Made by a program: the position numbers and the translations under genes. The notes beneath the pieces are model-generated. The model was not told the DNA's origin and searched no databases. It saw only the letters and a list, made by a program, of their open reading frames with translations. Positions 16,735-25,180 of a DNA stretch of 25,657 bases are shown here, piece after piece. Position 1 is the stretch's first letter. Each line of letters opens with the position of its first letter. Origin of the DNA: SFTJ01 sp051871515 (lineage in GTDB: Bacteria > Bacteroidota > Bacteroidia > Bacteroidales > Muribaculaceae); assembly GCA_051871515.1 (NCBI GenBank), contig JBJECY010000130.1:1-25657 (forward strand). The letters are read 5' to 3'.

Positions 16735-17154
16735 TTATTCCTTATTGATTGGTATCACTGACCCTTCAATGTGCAGAATATAGGTTCTGCGCTTGCCGTT
16801 GGTTTTCACCTTAATCTCTTTGCGGAACGGACCCGGGCGGCCAACGGGGTTGTAAGTGACTTTTATCTTGCCTTTTTTGCCGGGCTTAATGGGCTTGGTG
16901 GGAAATTCCGGGCGAGTGCAACCACACGAGGCAGCTGCGCTGACTATAATGAGGGGCTCGTCGCCAATGTTCTCAAACTCAAACGAATAGCTCACCGAGC
17001 CTTTTTTCTCTTGAATGAAACCGAAATCATGGTCCACCTTTTCAAATTGGGCTTCGGCCTTGCTGGTTTTTTGCTCGTCGTTTGCTTTGGCTGCTGTGGC
17101 GAAAGTCATCATGGCGGCGCAAATCAAAGCTGAGAGTGTTGTTGCTCGTGTCAT
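16735..17154 (-). CDS. DUF1573 domain protein, single domain
   Basis: The 139-residue exported protein has a signal peptide (MTRATTLSALICAAMMTFAT ending near AKA) and one DUF1573 domain. Its hallmarks are KVDHDFGFIQEKKGSVSYSF, NIGDEPLIIVSAAASCGCTRPE, and IKVTYNPVGRPGPFRKEIKV. The CGC motif marks the conserved cysteine pair. I use the start at 17154, where the signal peptide begins. An in-frame ATG at 17244 would add 30 residues that are not signal-like and would begin almost at the predicted transcription start. It is the first of three genes (two DUF1573, then meaB). The role is unknown; it is probably periplasmic. Confidence 0.85.
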   Translation of the reverse strand: MTRATTLSALICAAMMTFATAAKANDEQKTSKAEAQFEKVDHDFGFIQEKKGSVSYSFEFENIGDEPLIIVSAAASCGCTRPEFPTKPIKPGKKGKIKVTYNPVGRPGPFRKEIKVKTNGKRRTYILHIEGSVIPINKE

Positions 17155-17254
17155 ATTGATGTCTAAGTAATATTGTAGTAAAACAATGTTGTTTTGTGCA
17201 GGCGAGGCGTTGCCGCCGGTTGTGCAGCAAGGCGTTTCGCCCATATTAATCTCA

Positions 17255-17262
17255 CAAAATTA
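17255..17262 (-). promoter_or_regulatory. Candidate promoter -7 box for the DUF1573/meaB genes
   Basis: On the minus strand TAATTTTG (17262-17255) is an exact TAnnTTTG match about 100 nt upstream of the ATG at 17154. No TTG is seen at the -33 position, so confidence is moderate. The predicted start site favours the 17154 start codon. Confidence 0.4.
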
Positions 17263-17308
17263 CTAAAAGAAAAGCACACTGCTGCATATTGGGTAATTAA
17301 TTATCCTT

Positions 17309-17345
17309 AAAAAAGGAGATTGTGGCAATTCTGTTTTTCTCCTTT
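17309..17345 (-). terminator. Rho-independent-like terminator after the head-GIN gene
   Basis: Read leftwards, AAAGGAGA (17345-17338) pairs with TCTCCTTT (17319-17312) around an 18-nt loop. The second arm runs into a TTTTTT tract (17314-17309). Position and polarity fit a terminator for the leftward transcript of the 17480 gene. Confidence 0.5.
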
Positions 17346-17371
17346 CAACCGTTGGGCGGCGTGCATCACAG

Positions 17372-17425
17372 CATTGGCTCGCGGTGGCGGGGCTGATGAT
17401 GCCGGAGTGCCATGGCGAGCCAATG
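17372..17425. repeat. 11-bp inverted repeat in the 3' region of the head-GIN gene
   Basis: CATTGGCTCGC (17372-17382) and GCGAGCCAATG (17415-17425) are perfect inverted repeats. An inner, less perfect pairing (GTGGC with GCCAT) extends the stem. It lies between the head-GIN stop and the terminator at 17309-17345 and could be an mRNA 3'-end structure. The rest of the stretch 17155-17479 is the promoter, the terminator and featureless DNA. Confidence 0.5.
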
Positions 17426-17479
17426 GGGGCTGAGTGGAGAGTGCCGCCTTCTGATGGTGGCTATGGCGATGAGTGTGGC

Positions 17480-18319
17480 TTATTTGCCTTTTTTCAGGTT
17501 CTTGCGATTGCTCTTCACGCTAAGTGGCTCACCGTAGTAGGTGATGTCGCCTGAACCGGTTGATACTGCCGAGAGCGTTTCTGATACGTTGCAGCTCACG
17601 TCGCCTGCGCCGGTGCTGTTGGCAATCACGTCTTGGGCAAACAGATATTTCGCCTTAATGTCGCCCGAGCCGCTGCTCGAGAGTGTGGCTGTGTTGGTTT
17701 TGCTGTGACCAAAACTGATGTCGCCCGAGCCTGTGATGCCGCATTTCACGTCGTTGGTGATGAGGTTGTTGATTTTAATGTCGCCTGAGCCCGAGACGGC
17801 AAGGATGCTGTTTTTTGATTCAATGCGGCGAGAGGTGAAGTCGCCCGAGCCTGAGATGCCAATGGTGAAGTCGTCAACGTTGAGGTGCTCGGCTGTGATG
17901 TCGCCCGAACCTGAGATGCCCAGATTGAGCTCCGATGTTTTGAGCCAACTCTTTATGCTGATGTCGCCTGAGCCGTTCACTTTAAACACGTTCACCTTGG
18001 GGGCTTTCACTTTCACCACCATGCGTGTTTTGCCGTTGGTGCGTATGTTCACATTTTCTTTTAAGCCCACTTGCAGGGTGTTGCCTTTTTTAGTGAGTTC
18101 AATGTAGGGTATCACATTATCTGGGGCTGTGATGGTCACGTTGTAAGTGTCGCTGTAGTAGTAATCCACGTCGATAATTGAGTTTGTCACAATCTCGCTG
18201 AAGTTTTTCACGTCAACCTGTTTGGTGATGATTTTTTTACTTGCTGTCACATTTTCTGCCAACAGGGTGAATGTTGATGCTAACACAAGCATCATTGCCA
18301 ATGCCGTTTTCTTAATCAT
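17480..18319 (-). CDS. Head-GIN/DUF2807 exported beta-repeat protein
   Basis: The 279-residue protein has a signal peptide (MIKKTALAMMLVLASTFTLL, ending near AEN). The N-terminal part (about 25-115) contains FSEIVTNSIIDVDYYYSD, TITAPDNVIPYIE and KMRVVVKVKAP-like strands typical of DUF2807 proteins. From residue 116 to 259 there are eight repeats with a GSGDI-type core (one is GAGDV, one GSGDF) at a period near 20 residues, as in a right-handed beta-helix. It ends with a basic tail (NRKNLKKGK). These proteins are called putative auto-transporter adhesins, but no transporter domain is present. It is probably periplasmic or surface-associated; function is unknown. The gene follows DUF4153 after 173 bp. 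Confidence 0.87.
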   Translation of the reverse strand: MIKKTALAMMLVLASTFTLLAENVTASKKIITKQVDVKNFSEIVTNSIIDVDYYYSDTYNVTITAPDNVIPYIELTKKGNTLQVGLKENVNIRTNGKTRMVVKVKAPKVNVFKVNGSGDISIKSWLKTSELNLGISGSGDITAEHLNVDDFTIGISGSGDFTSRRIESKNSILAVSGSGDIKINNLITNDVKCGITGSGDISFGHSKTNTATLSSSGSGDIKAKYLFAQDVIANSTGAGDVSCNVSETLSAVSTGSGDITYYGEPLSVKSNRKNLKKGK

Positions 18320-18492
18320 AGTAGTATCGTTGTTTTTTTGTTATTACTTTATTGATTCTTCACTGATTAGACGAACGGGCTTGGCAAAAAGTTGCACTCT
18401 GGGTGAAATTTTTTTGATGCAGCCTCTCTTTTTTGTGATTGGCACAGGGCGTGGCAGCCCACTTCGGCGATGCATAAATGATTGGTTGTCAA

Positions 18493-20091
18493 TCATTCGG
18501 TGGCTAACTCGGGTGACGATGCCACACTGTGTTTTGAGAATAGCATCTCGTCAGAAAAGTCCAGAATTCCGTTGTTGCACCAGATGCTACCCACCACAAG
18601 CATATATTCACTGTCGCAGTAAACATAGTCGGAATCTTTGGGATATGGCATACCGTTGATGTCAGTCTTTATGTTCACCGGCCTTTTCATCACTTCTTTG
18701 TTGTTCAACTTCACCGTGAGGATGCCGTCATCCAGTTGTGCATTAAAAAGATGAGATGGCACGGCGTAAGGATAGTTTGCCACGTTGAACGAGCCTGGGC
18801 TGTGAAAGACTTCATGGATATATCTATTGTAGTTTTCTATTAAATCGCGGTTTATTGTGCCAAACTGCTTTCGGGCTGTTTTTTCGCCCAATTGACGGCT
18901 CACATAGATGTAGGCTTCAGCCAGTTGCTCGTAGTCGGTCTTGTTGATGCCGTTCAGGTTTTCGGTGGCAATCAGTTTGCCTGTGGCACTGTCATAGAGG
19001 TGCAGCTTGTTGGCAAGGCTTATCATGCGAGCCTTTTGGCTTTGCAGCCCTATGTCGTTGGCCGAGATGCCCGGTATGAAGGTTGAACACACAATGAGTG
19101 CTGCTGCCACGTAGGGGATGGTTTTGAAGGATGTGCGGTGCTTGGCAATGAACAGTATTGAACCAATGGTCATGGTGAAGCCGGCAAACATCATGTATGC
19201 CCGGCCCATGGTGAAGCCATATTGCGCTATGCGATAGCACACGCCGGTCCAAAACAGCAGCAACAGCGGCACTGAGATGATGCCAAAGTGCTTGTAATAC
19301 AGGTTGTAATAGCGGTTGGGCATCTTATGGTGCAGTATCATGCCGAAAAACGCCACGATGTAGAATGCGGTAATCATAGCAGCAAGTCCGCCTGCCGGAA
19401 GTTGCCACGTGGCTACTATCTTCAGCAGATAGATATACAGTATGGCAGTGTAGATGACAATGGCACTGCCCAAGATATAGTTCACCAAGATTTTGGTGAA
19501 TTGGTTGACCGTTATTTCTTTTCGTGAGCGTTGCCCAAATAGGAATGTTGCGGGTGCTATCACGCTCAAATAGAGCTTTAAGCACCAAAAGAGCACCTTG
19601 TGGGAGTAAGTCTCGATTGAGAAAATGTAGATTATTGAGAAATAGATGAGAGCCGTGAGCAGGCTAAGCGCCGCGGCAACCACTATTGCCATGGCAGTGC
19701 CTTTTATGAGCCGGAGGAGCGCGTTTGCCACGCTGGTGTCGTCAGAGCCGCGTTGTGATAGCAGCAGAATCAGGGTGGCAAGCAGCAAGGCAAAGGCATA
19801 GCGCGATGAATTGATGAAGTCGCTCACATGCGGTATCATGCATATAGCCGGCGCAAGGATAATTGTGGCGTAATAGACGTGAATTGGCAGTGAGGTGTTT
19901 CTGCTCCAGTTGTTCACAGCATAGACTGCGGCAAACACCAACGGCATCAGCTGGGCATGGTCAATTGAATAGGTGTCGTCGATGAGCAACAGCACGTAAG
20001 TGATGATGCAGGTGGCTAATTCCACCGGATAATGCTTGCAAAGCCATTTTGTGTAACGGCCTACTGCCGAGAATTGTTTTGCTATGTTCAT
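18493..20091 (-). CDS. DUF4153 polytopic membrane protein
   Basis: The 532-residue protein has roughly ten to eleven hydrophobic helices in the first 350 residues (for example LATCIITYVLLLI, YAFALLLATLILLLS, AMAIVVAAALSLLTALIYF, FGIISVPLLLLFWTGV and YVAAALIVCSTFIPGI). A soluble C-terminal domain (about 355-532) follows, containing ARKQFGTINRDLIENY. The layout fits DUF4153 membrane proteins of Bacteroidales, whose function is unknown. The start at 20091 is preceded by AT-rich DNA with no strong RBS. It may be transcribed together with the head-GIN gene downstream. Confidence 0.8.
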   Translation of the reverse strand: MNIAKQFSAVGRYTKWLCKHYPVELATCIITYVLLLIDDTYSIDHAQLMPLVFAAVYAVNNWSRNTSLPIHVYYATIILAPAICMIPHVSDFINSSRYAFALLLATLILLLSQRGSDDTSVANALLRLIKGTAMAIVVAAALSLLTALIYFSIIYIFSIETYSHKVLFWCLKLYLSVIAPATFLFGQRSRKEITVNQFTKILVNYILGSAIVIYTAILYIYLLKIVATWQLPAGGLAAMITAFYIVAFFGMILHHKMPNRYYNLYYKHFGIISVPLLLLFWTGVCYRIAQYGFTMGRAYMMFAGFTMTIGSILFIAKHRTSFKTIPYVAAALIVCSTFIPGISANDIGLQSQKARMISLANKLHLYDSATGKLIATENLNGINKTDYEQLAEAYIYVSRQLGEKTARKQFGTINRDLIENYNRYIHEVFHSPGSFNVANYPYAVPSHLFNAQLDDGILTVKLNNKEVMKRPVNIKTDINGMPYPKDSDYVYCDSEYMLVVGSIWCNNGILDFSDEMLFSKHSVASSPELATE

Positions 20092-20403
20092 GATGATGAT
20101 ATTTTCTGTTTTCTTATGTAACGTCGTTATCCGGCTATTTAGTTCATTGTATGAGCCATTGTTTATAACCTCCGGGGATGTCTAAGGTTTTATAAACGGT
20201 GGCATATTAAACATGTGTCAAATAGATATTTAAAAGTTACATTATTTTCTTTTTCTCCAAATAGCGAATAACGGCACAAAGTGTCAATCTATGTCACGGG
20301 CGGCAAATTGTTTCCGCTGGGGTTTTTAGACATCCATTTTTGTGTCGGCTCGTTGCCGAGAGTGGTGTGGTTTTTATGAAGTTGTGATGCTTTGTGGGCG
20401 CGC
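20092..20403. other. Intergenic region, 312 bp, with nested inverted repeats
   Basis: This is the leader region of the DUF4153 gene. GTTTATAACCT (20161-20171) pairs with AGGTTTTATAAAC (20185-20197) apart from a two-base bulge, giving a hairpin with a 13-nt loop. The loop and edge (GGATGTCTAA, 20176-20185) also pair perfectly with TTAGACATCC (20326-20335). The two pairings compete or form a pseudoknot-like arrangement. No gene or known RNA family is recognised. Confidence 0.45.
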
Positions 20404-20712
20404 TTATTCGTCGTAATAGTCAATGGGCAGATTGTCGCTCACATTGAAGTTGAGCTGCGGAATTTCGCCTTCATACACTATTCTCATGCTCATATAGGCT
20501 TTGGGCACATGTAGCGTGGTTACCACACCCCATTGCGGTTCGCCGTAGTCAAACGAACGTCGGCTCAGCATCAAGCGCCCGGCAGTGTAGTCAATATGCC
20601 AAAATCCGCCGCCCATAGGATGGTCGCCGGGTTGCAGGAGGTCACGATGCATATGCACCACGCCAATGCGAAGGTATCCACTCGAGGTGAGGAGGAATTT
20701 CTTTTGTAGCAT
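20404..20712 (-). CDS. Small conserved-looking protein of unknown function
   Basis: The 102-residue protein begins MLQKKFLLTSSGYLRIGVV. It has no signal peptide or membrane segment and an aromatic-rich, beta-prone sequence (GGGFWHIDYTAGRLMLSRRS, WGVVTTLHVPKAYMSM, IPQLNFNVSDNLPIDYYDE). It is probably cytoplasmic. I do not recognise a family. It lies 72 bp after the cysteine desulfidase gene in the same direction, separated by a short GC-rich hairpin. The coherent amino-acid pattern and normal codon use support a real gene. Confidence 0.68.
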   Translation of the reverse strand: MLQKKFLLTSSGYLRIGVVHMHRDLLQPGDHPMGGGFWHIDYTAGRLMLSRRSFDYGEPQWGVVTTLHVPKAYMSMRIVYEGEIPQLNFNVSDNLPIDYYDE

Positions 20713-20747
20713 TTGTGTTGTTGGGTTTTAAAATTGTTTTTAGGGGG

Positions 20748-20768
20748 GGAGGGCAGTTGATGCCCTCC
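20748..20768 (-). terminator. Possible hairpin after the cysteine desulfidase gene
   Basis: GGAGGGCA (20748-20755) and TGCCCTCC (20761-20768) form an 8-bp stem with a 5-nt loop, 17 nt after the stop of the 20785 gene. On the leftward transcript it is followed by C5 and then an A-rich stretch, so it is not a canonical T-run terminator. It may attenuate expression of the small downstream gene. Confidence 0.4.
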
Positions 20769-20784
20769 GTGGTGTGGCGTTGTG

Positions 20785-22083
20785 TCAGCAATTGCTTTTG
20801 TGAGTCATGATGTGCAGCACCATGCGGTCAGTCTCGTTCATGGCTTCGCGGCCTATGCTGGTGAGGTTGTGAATGGTTTGGTCAATGTCGTTGTCAACAA
20901 TGCCTTCAACCGAAGTGACGCACTGGCCCTCAATGGCAAGAATGGCTGAAAGCACTGCCGTTGACACGCCGCTGGTGACCTTGAGCGCGCAGCTTGGCTT
21001 GGCTCCGTCGCACACCATGCCGGTGAGGTTGGCAATCATGTTTTTCACTGCATAGCAAATCTGCTCATACGAGCCACCCATCAGATAGGTGATGCCGCAG
21101 CTCGAGCCGCTGGCTGCCACCACGCATCCGCACAGTGCCGAGAGTCGGCCCAGGCTTTGCTTGATGTAAATCACGGTGAGGTGACTCAGTGTGAGGGCTC
21201 TGATGAGCTGTTCTTCGGTGCAATTGTTGTCTTTGGCAAACACCACCACAGGCATAGTGGCTGTGATGCCTTGGTTGCCGCTGCCCGAATTGCTCATCAC
21301 AGGAATCATGGCGCCTGCCATACGAGCATCGCAGGCTGCCGAGGTGTAAGAGATGATGCGGGCAAAGGTGTTGTCGCCCAACACGCGTTTCTCAACGGCA
21401 CTGCCGCGGATTATGCGACCCAGCTGATGGCCGTAATGGCCCTGAAACGATTGTTCGGCGGCTGCCATGTTGAGGCGGCTGCTTTCAAGAATGAAACGCA
21501 GCTCGCTGATGGGAGTGGTGGTGGCAAACTCATAGACGCGCGCCATGGTGAGTTGCGGCTCGCTGTTTTCATCGTTCTGTCCGCCTGCCACACGCTCGTC
21601 AAGCATCACTTTTCCGTCTTTCACCAGATAGACAAAGTGAGTGTGTCCGCCGGCAATGATGGCAAGCGCCTTACTGCCGTTGCCGCCGCTCACTCTCACC
21701 TCAATGTAAAGCTTCTCGGTGATGCCTTCCTTGAGTTTTATGTCAATTTTGCCTTGGGCAATGTATTCTTTGCCTTGAGCCACGGCTTGCGGAGTGCAGT
21801 CTTTTAGCACCTCAAGGCCGTAGTCGGAACGTCCTATTGAGGCTCCGAGGGCTATGGCAATGGGCAATCCAATCATGCCGGTGCCGGGAATACCCACGCC
21901 CATGGCGTTCTTCAGGATGTTGGCGCTGAGGCGCGCTTCAATGCGGCTTGGCATGCAGCCCAGCAGCTCGGTGGCGCGTGCCACGCAAAGTGCCACTGCC
22001 ATTGGCTCGGTGCATCCTATGGCGGGCACCACTTCGCGCTTTATCAAGTCTATGATTTGTTGTTGTTGGCTTTGTGAAATCAT
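20785..22083 (-). CDS. L-cysteine desulfidase family protein (UPF0597, CyuA/YhaM-like)
   Basis: The 432-residue cytoplasmic enzyme is of the UPF0597/serine dehydratase alpha-like family. E. coli CyuA (YhaM) and archaeal members use an oxygen-sensitive iron-sulfur cluster to break L-cysteine into pyruvate, sulfide and ammonia. Motifs seen are EVVPAIGCTEPMAVALCVA (Cys24), GIPGTGMIGLPIAIALGA, SNSGSGNQGITATMPVV, ALCGCVVAASGSSCGITYL, and MVCDGAKPSCALKVTSGVS with several conserved cysteines, plausible cluster ligands. The length matches the family. Serine dehydratase-like activity is a possible alternative. The terminator of the upstream lipoprotein gene (22124-22166) separates it from that gene. 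No CyuR-like regulator is present. Confidence 0.9.
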   Translation of the reverse strand: MISQSQQQQIIDLIKREVVPAIGCTEPMAVALCVARATELLGCMPSRIEARLSANILKNAMGVGIPGTGMIGLPIAIALGASIGRSDYGLEVLKDCTPQAVAQGKEYIAQGKIDIKLKEGITEKLYIEVRVSGGNGSKALAIIAGGHTHFVYLVKDGKVMLDERVAGGQNDENSEPQLTMARVYEFATTTPISELRFILESSRLNMAAAEQSFQGHYGHQLGRIIRGSAVEKRVLGDNTFARIISYTSAACDARMAGAMIPVMSNSGSGNQGITATMPVVVFAKDNNCTEEQLIRALTLSHLTVIYIKQSLGRLSALCGCVVAASGSSCGITYLMGGSYEQICYAVKNMIANLTGMVCDGAKPSCALKVTSGVSTAVLSAILAIEGQCVTSVEGIVDNDIDQTIHNLTSIGREAMNETDRMVLHIMTHKSNC

Positions 22084-22123
22084 TAATACAGATTTGTGGT
22101 GTGGTGAAATGAGGTGGTGAGTT

Positions 22124-22166
22124 GAAAAAAGGGCTGGAAACTGCCGATGTAAGGAGGTCCAGCCCT
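22124..22166 (-). terminator. Rho-independent terminator of the GHL10-like gene
   Basis: Read leftwards, AGGGCTGGA (22166-22158) pairs perfectly with TCCAGCCCT (22138-22130) and is followed by a T6 tract (22130-22125, shared at its first base). The polarity fits the 22230 gene, whose stop is 64 bp away. The intervening DNA also holds a small GGGG-TTAAG-CCCC hairpin near 22201-22214. Confidence 0.75.
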
Positions 22167-22229
22167 GTGTTGATAAATGTAATAAAGTAGGAGCTAAGTT
22201 GGGGTTAAGCCCCTCCTTGTGCGTTATGT

Positions 22230-23348
22230 TTACTTTTGAGCCACATATTGCTTGATGGCCTTGGTAAGCTCCATCCAGTGCTCTTCAGTCATGCCGCTGC
22301 CTGTGAAGACGCATACGCCGGCAGCTCCGCCATTGAGCGATGTGATGGTTGCTTCGCCAATCTCTGAAGGCAGCAAGCCTGAACCTTCAGGGTCGGTCAC
22401 CTTGTCCTTGTTGCGCCAATCGTGGCAAATGAACAAGCCGCTGTATATTGGAGTGCCTTTAGCTTCAACGCTCTTCACCTCTTCGGCTGCCATCTCGCCA
22501 ACCCATGCCGGTGATTCAAGATAGAAGTCGTTGTAGTTCATTGGGAACACGGCGTCAACGTTCCATTCGTTCCATTGCTGACGAACCATCCAAACGGCGT
22601 GGCTGTCAGGTCCTGGGAACACGTCGGCGCTCACCTTCTTACCCATTTCGTGAACGGCGTCGCAAATCTTGTTAACCAACGCTGTTACATTGTCGCAGCG
22701 CCATTTTGCCCAAGCCTTCACGGTGTCAGGCTCCTCAGTAGCACGGATGTCGATGCCAGTCTCAGCCTTGAAGTCGCTCACGCATTGGTCGCAGTAGCAG
22801 AAGTCGGCTTTTGGATATTCCTTATCCATCACCAAACCGTATTTCTCCCACAAGCCGCGGCTCAAAATCACGTCAGCATAGCGGATGTAATCAAGCTGAA
22901 CATAGTCAACCTCAGGAATAGCGGCAATTTTCTTAACCTTTTCAATCAAGAAATCGGCAACCTTGGGGTTGCGAGGGTCAAGAGTGGTGTAATAGGGCAC
23001 ATAAGGTGGGTTGTCCCACGACGATTCGCCCAAGCGGTTAACAGTGTACATAGTTGAGTCAACACCCTCTTGCTTTGTACCCTGAATCATCATTGGGCAC
23101 CAAGCATGGAACTCAAGACCATATTCTTTAGCAAGCTTGGCTGCGGTGTCGGCATTCTCAACGTTGAAACCAACATTGATGCACACGCCTTTCACGCCAT
23201 ATTCCTTGTATTGGGCAAAGTGCTCGCGCAATTGTGCAGCACCAGAATAACCTTCCCATGCAAATACGGGAACATCTTGAACATCAATCTTCTGCTGGCA
23301 CGACACGAGTGCGAACAATGCCAACGCGCTTAACAATAGTTTCTTCAT
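22230..23348 (-). CDS. Family 10-like glycosyl hydrolase (GHL10) lipoprotein
   Basis: The 372-residue lipoprotein has MKKLLLSALALFALVSC, a textbook lipobox with Cys17. A TIM-barrel-like domain follows with features of the GHL10 (YngK/DUF187) group: VKGVCINVGFN, LEFHAWCPMM, VDYVQLDYIRYADV (an acidic residue in a core strand), VSADVFPGP and DAVFPMNYNDFYL. Known relatives act on cell-wall or host glycans, but the substrate here is not predictable. A strong promoter lies upstream and a clear terminator downstream, so it is a single-gene unit. Its codon use appears more biased to C-ending and AAG codons than that of its neighbours, which could reflect high expression; this is an impression, not a calculation. 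Confidence 0.85.
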   Translation of the reverse strand: MKKLLLSALALFALVSCQQKIDVQDVPVFAWEGYSGAAQLREHFAQYKEYGVKGVCINVGFNVENADTAAKLAKEYGLEFHAWCPMMIQGTKQEGVDSTMYTVNRLGESSWDNPPYVPYYTTLDPRNPKVADFLIEKVKKIAAIPEVDYVQLDYIRYADVILSRGLWEKYGLVMDKEYPKADFCYCDQCVSDFKAETGIDIRATEEPDTVKAWAKWRCDNVTALVNKICDAVHEMGKKVSADVFPGPDSHAVWMVRQQWNEWNVDAVFPMNYNDFYLESPAWVGEMAAEEVKSVEAKGTPIYSGLFICHDWRNKDKVTDPEGSGLLPSEIGEATITSLNGGAAGVCVFTGSGMTEEHWMELTKAIKQYVAQK

Positions 23349-23414
23349 AATTTTTTGATAGTGTTTTTTTGATATTGTTGTTGTTTTTTTGAGTGGTAAG
23401 TTTAGTTATCTATG

Positions 23415-23446
23415 CAAAAGTAATGAAAATATGTGAGATTATGCAA
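23415..23446 (-). promoter_or_regulatory. Promoter of the GHL10-like gene
   Basis: On the minus strand TACTTTTG (23422-23415) matches the TAnnTTTG -7 box exactly. A TTG (23446-23444) lies 21 nt upstream, the normal Bacteroidetes -33 spacing. The box is about 67 nt upstream of the ATG at 23348, giving a T-rich leader. Confidence 0.6.
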
Positions 23447-23557
23447 CCGTAACTCAAAAAAACAATATTTTGTGCCCCACGCCGCCTCCCAGCCTATGAT
23501 GCGTTTCCGTTTGCACCCTCCGCCCGCTCCTTCGGTCTGCACCCCGTGATGTGTCCT

Positions 23558-25180
23558 GTAGGGGCGTATAGCAATACGCCCGAAACACCAACCACGTCAC
23601 ACGCGTTGTCCGGTCCCATGTAGGGGCGTATAGCTATACGCCCGGAACACCAACCACGCCGCACGCGTTGTCCGGGTTGGTTGTTCGGTTGCATCGCCCA
23701 GTTGTGGATCGCCGTAGGTGTCGGTTTCCATGTAGGGGCGTATCGCAATACGCCCGACCCAAAAAACGGTGGGAAGCATGTAGGGGCGTATAGCAATACG
23801 CCCAACCAAAAAAGAGGCGAATATACGTGCATCGTTAACCACGCTGCGGTCACGGGCGTATCGAATACGCCCGAAACACCAACCACGCCACCCGCATTGT
23901 TCGTTCCCTTGTAGGGGCGTATAGCAATACGCCCGAAAAACACACGCAAAATCACATGCGTTGTTCGTGTTGGTTGTACGGTTGCATCACCGCAATTGTC
24001 GGTCGCCGTGGGGTCGGTTTCCATGTAGGGGCGTATTGCAATACGCCCGAAACACCAACCACGCCGCAAATGTCCGGGCATCGGTCACCACGCCCGACCA
24101 AAAAACGTTTGGAAGCATGTAGGGGCGTATAGCAATACGCCCGAAACACCAACCACGCCGCAAATACCCGGGTATCGGTCACCATCCCGCGGTCACCGAG
24201 CGTATTGCAATACGCCCAATTATTGTATTTCAACGAATTACCTCCCTGGGCATACTGATTCTGGGCGTATTGCTATACGCCCCTACAACGTGGCACACGG
24301 AATCCAAATCACATATATTAAATACCCGGGCATTGGTCACCACGCTGCGGTCACGGGCGTATCGCAATACGCCCGAAACACCAACCACGTCGCAAATATC
24401 CGGGTATCGGTCACCACGCCCGACCAAAAAACGATGGGAAACATGTAGGGGCGTATTGCAATACGCCCAACCAAAAACGAGGCAAAGCAGGTAGGGGCGT
24501 ATCGAAATACGCCCGAAACACCAGCCACGCCGCACGCGTTGTTTGTTTCCATGTAGGGGCGTATCGCAATACGCCCGACCCCAAAAACCGAGGCAATAAT
24601 ATGAATGTAGGGGCGTATCGAAATACGCCCGAAACACCAACCACGCCACAAATATCCGTGTATCGGTCACCACGCCGCGGTCACCGGGCGTATAGCAATA
24701 CGCCCAACCAAAAAAACGATGGGGATTTCCGGGCATCGGTCACCACGCCGCGGTCGCCGTGCGTATTGCTATACGCCCCTACAACGTGGCACACGGAATC
24801 CAAATCATATATATTAAATACCATGGCATACCGATTCGGGCGTATTGCTATACGCCCCTACACATGGCATACGGAATCTTAATCACATATATTTAATACC
24901 ATGGCACACCGATACCGGGCGTATTGCTATACGCCCGAAAAACACACGCAAAATCACATGCGTTGTTTGTTTCCATGTAGGGGCGTATAGCAATACGCCC
25001 GAAACACCAGCCACGCCACACGCGTTGTCCGGTCCCATGTAGGGGCGTATCGCAATACGCCCGAAACACCAGCCACGCCGCACGCGTTGTTTGTTTCCAT
25101 GTAGGGGCGTATAGCAATACGCCCGACCCCAAAAACGAGGCAATAATGTGAATGTAGGGGCGTATTGCGATACGCCTTAC
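23558..25180. repeat. Mosaic array of 23 palindromic GGGCGTAT..ATACGCCC elements
   Basis: I count 23 copies of a palindrome with 8-bp arms GGGCGTAT/ATACGCCC and a 3-4 nt centre that varies (TGCA, AGCA, CGCA, CGAA, AGCT, TGCT). Starts are near 23558, 23620, 23732, 23780, 23854, 23911, 24025, 24119, 24198, 24263, 24355, 24445, 24491, 24553, 24607, 24686, 24761, 24838, 24917, 24977, 25039, 25101 and 25154. Fifteen copies carry a 5' GTAG extension in plus orientation. Three (24263, 24761, 24838) are inverted with a CCCCTAC end, and five lack the extension. Most lack intact variation in the arms; 24198, 24761 and 25154 have small arm changes. Spacers repeat in a few types. No protein-coding gene is supported here. 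Confidence 0.92.

Noticed and set aside
23558..25180. Possible CRISPR array.
   Set aside because: The repeats are short palindromes in both orientations, spacer lengths vary from about 20 to 90 bp, the spacers themselves are repeated, and no cas gene is present.
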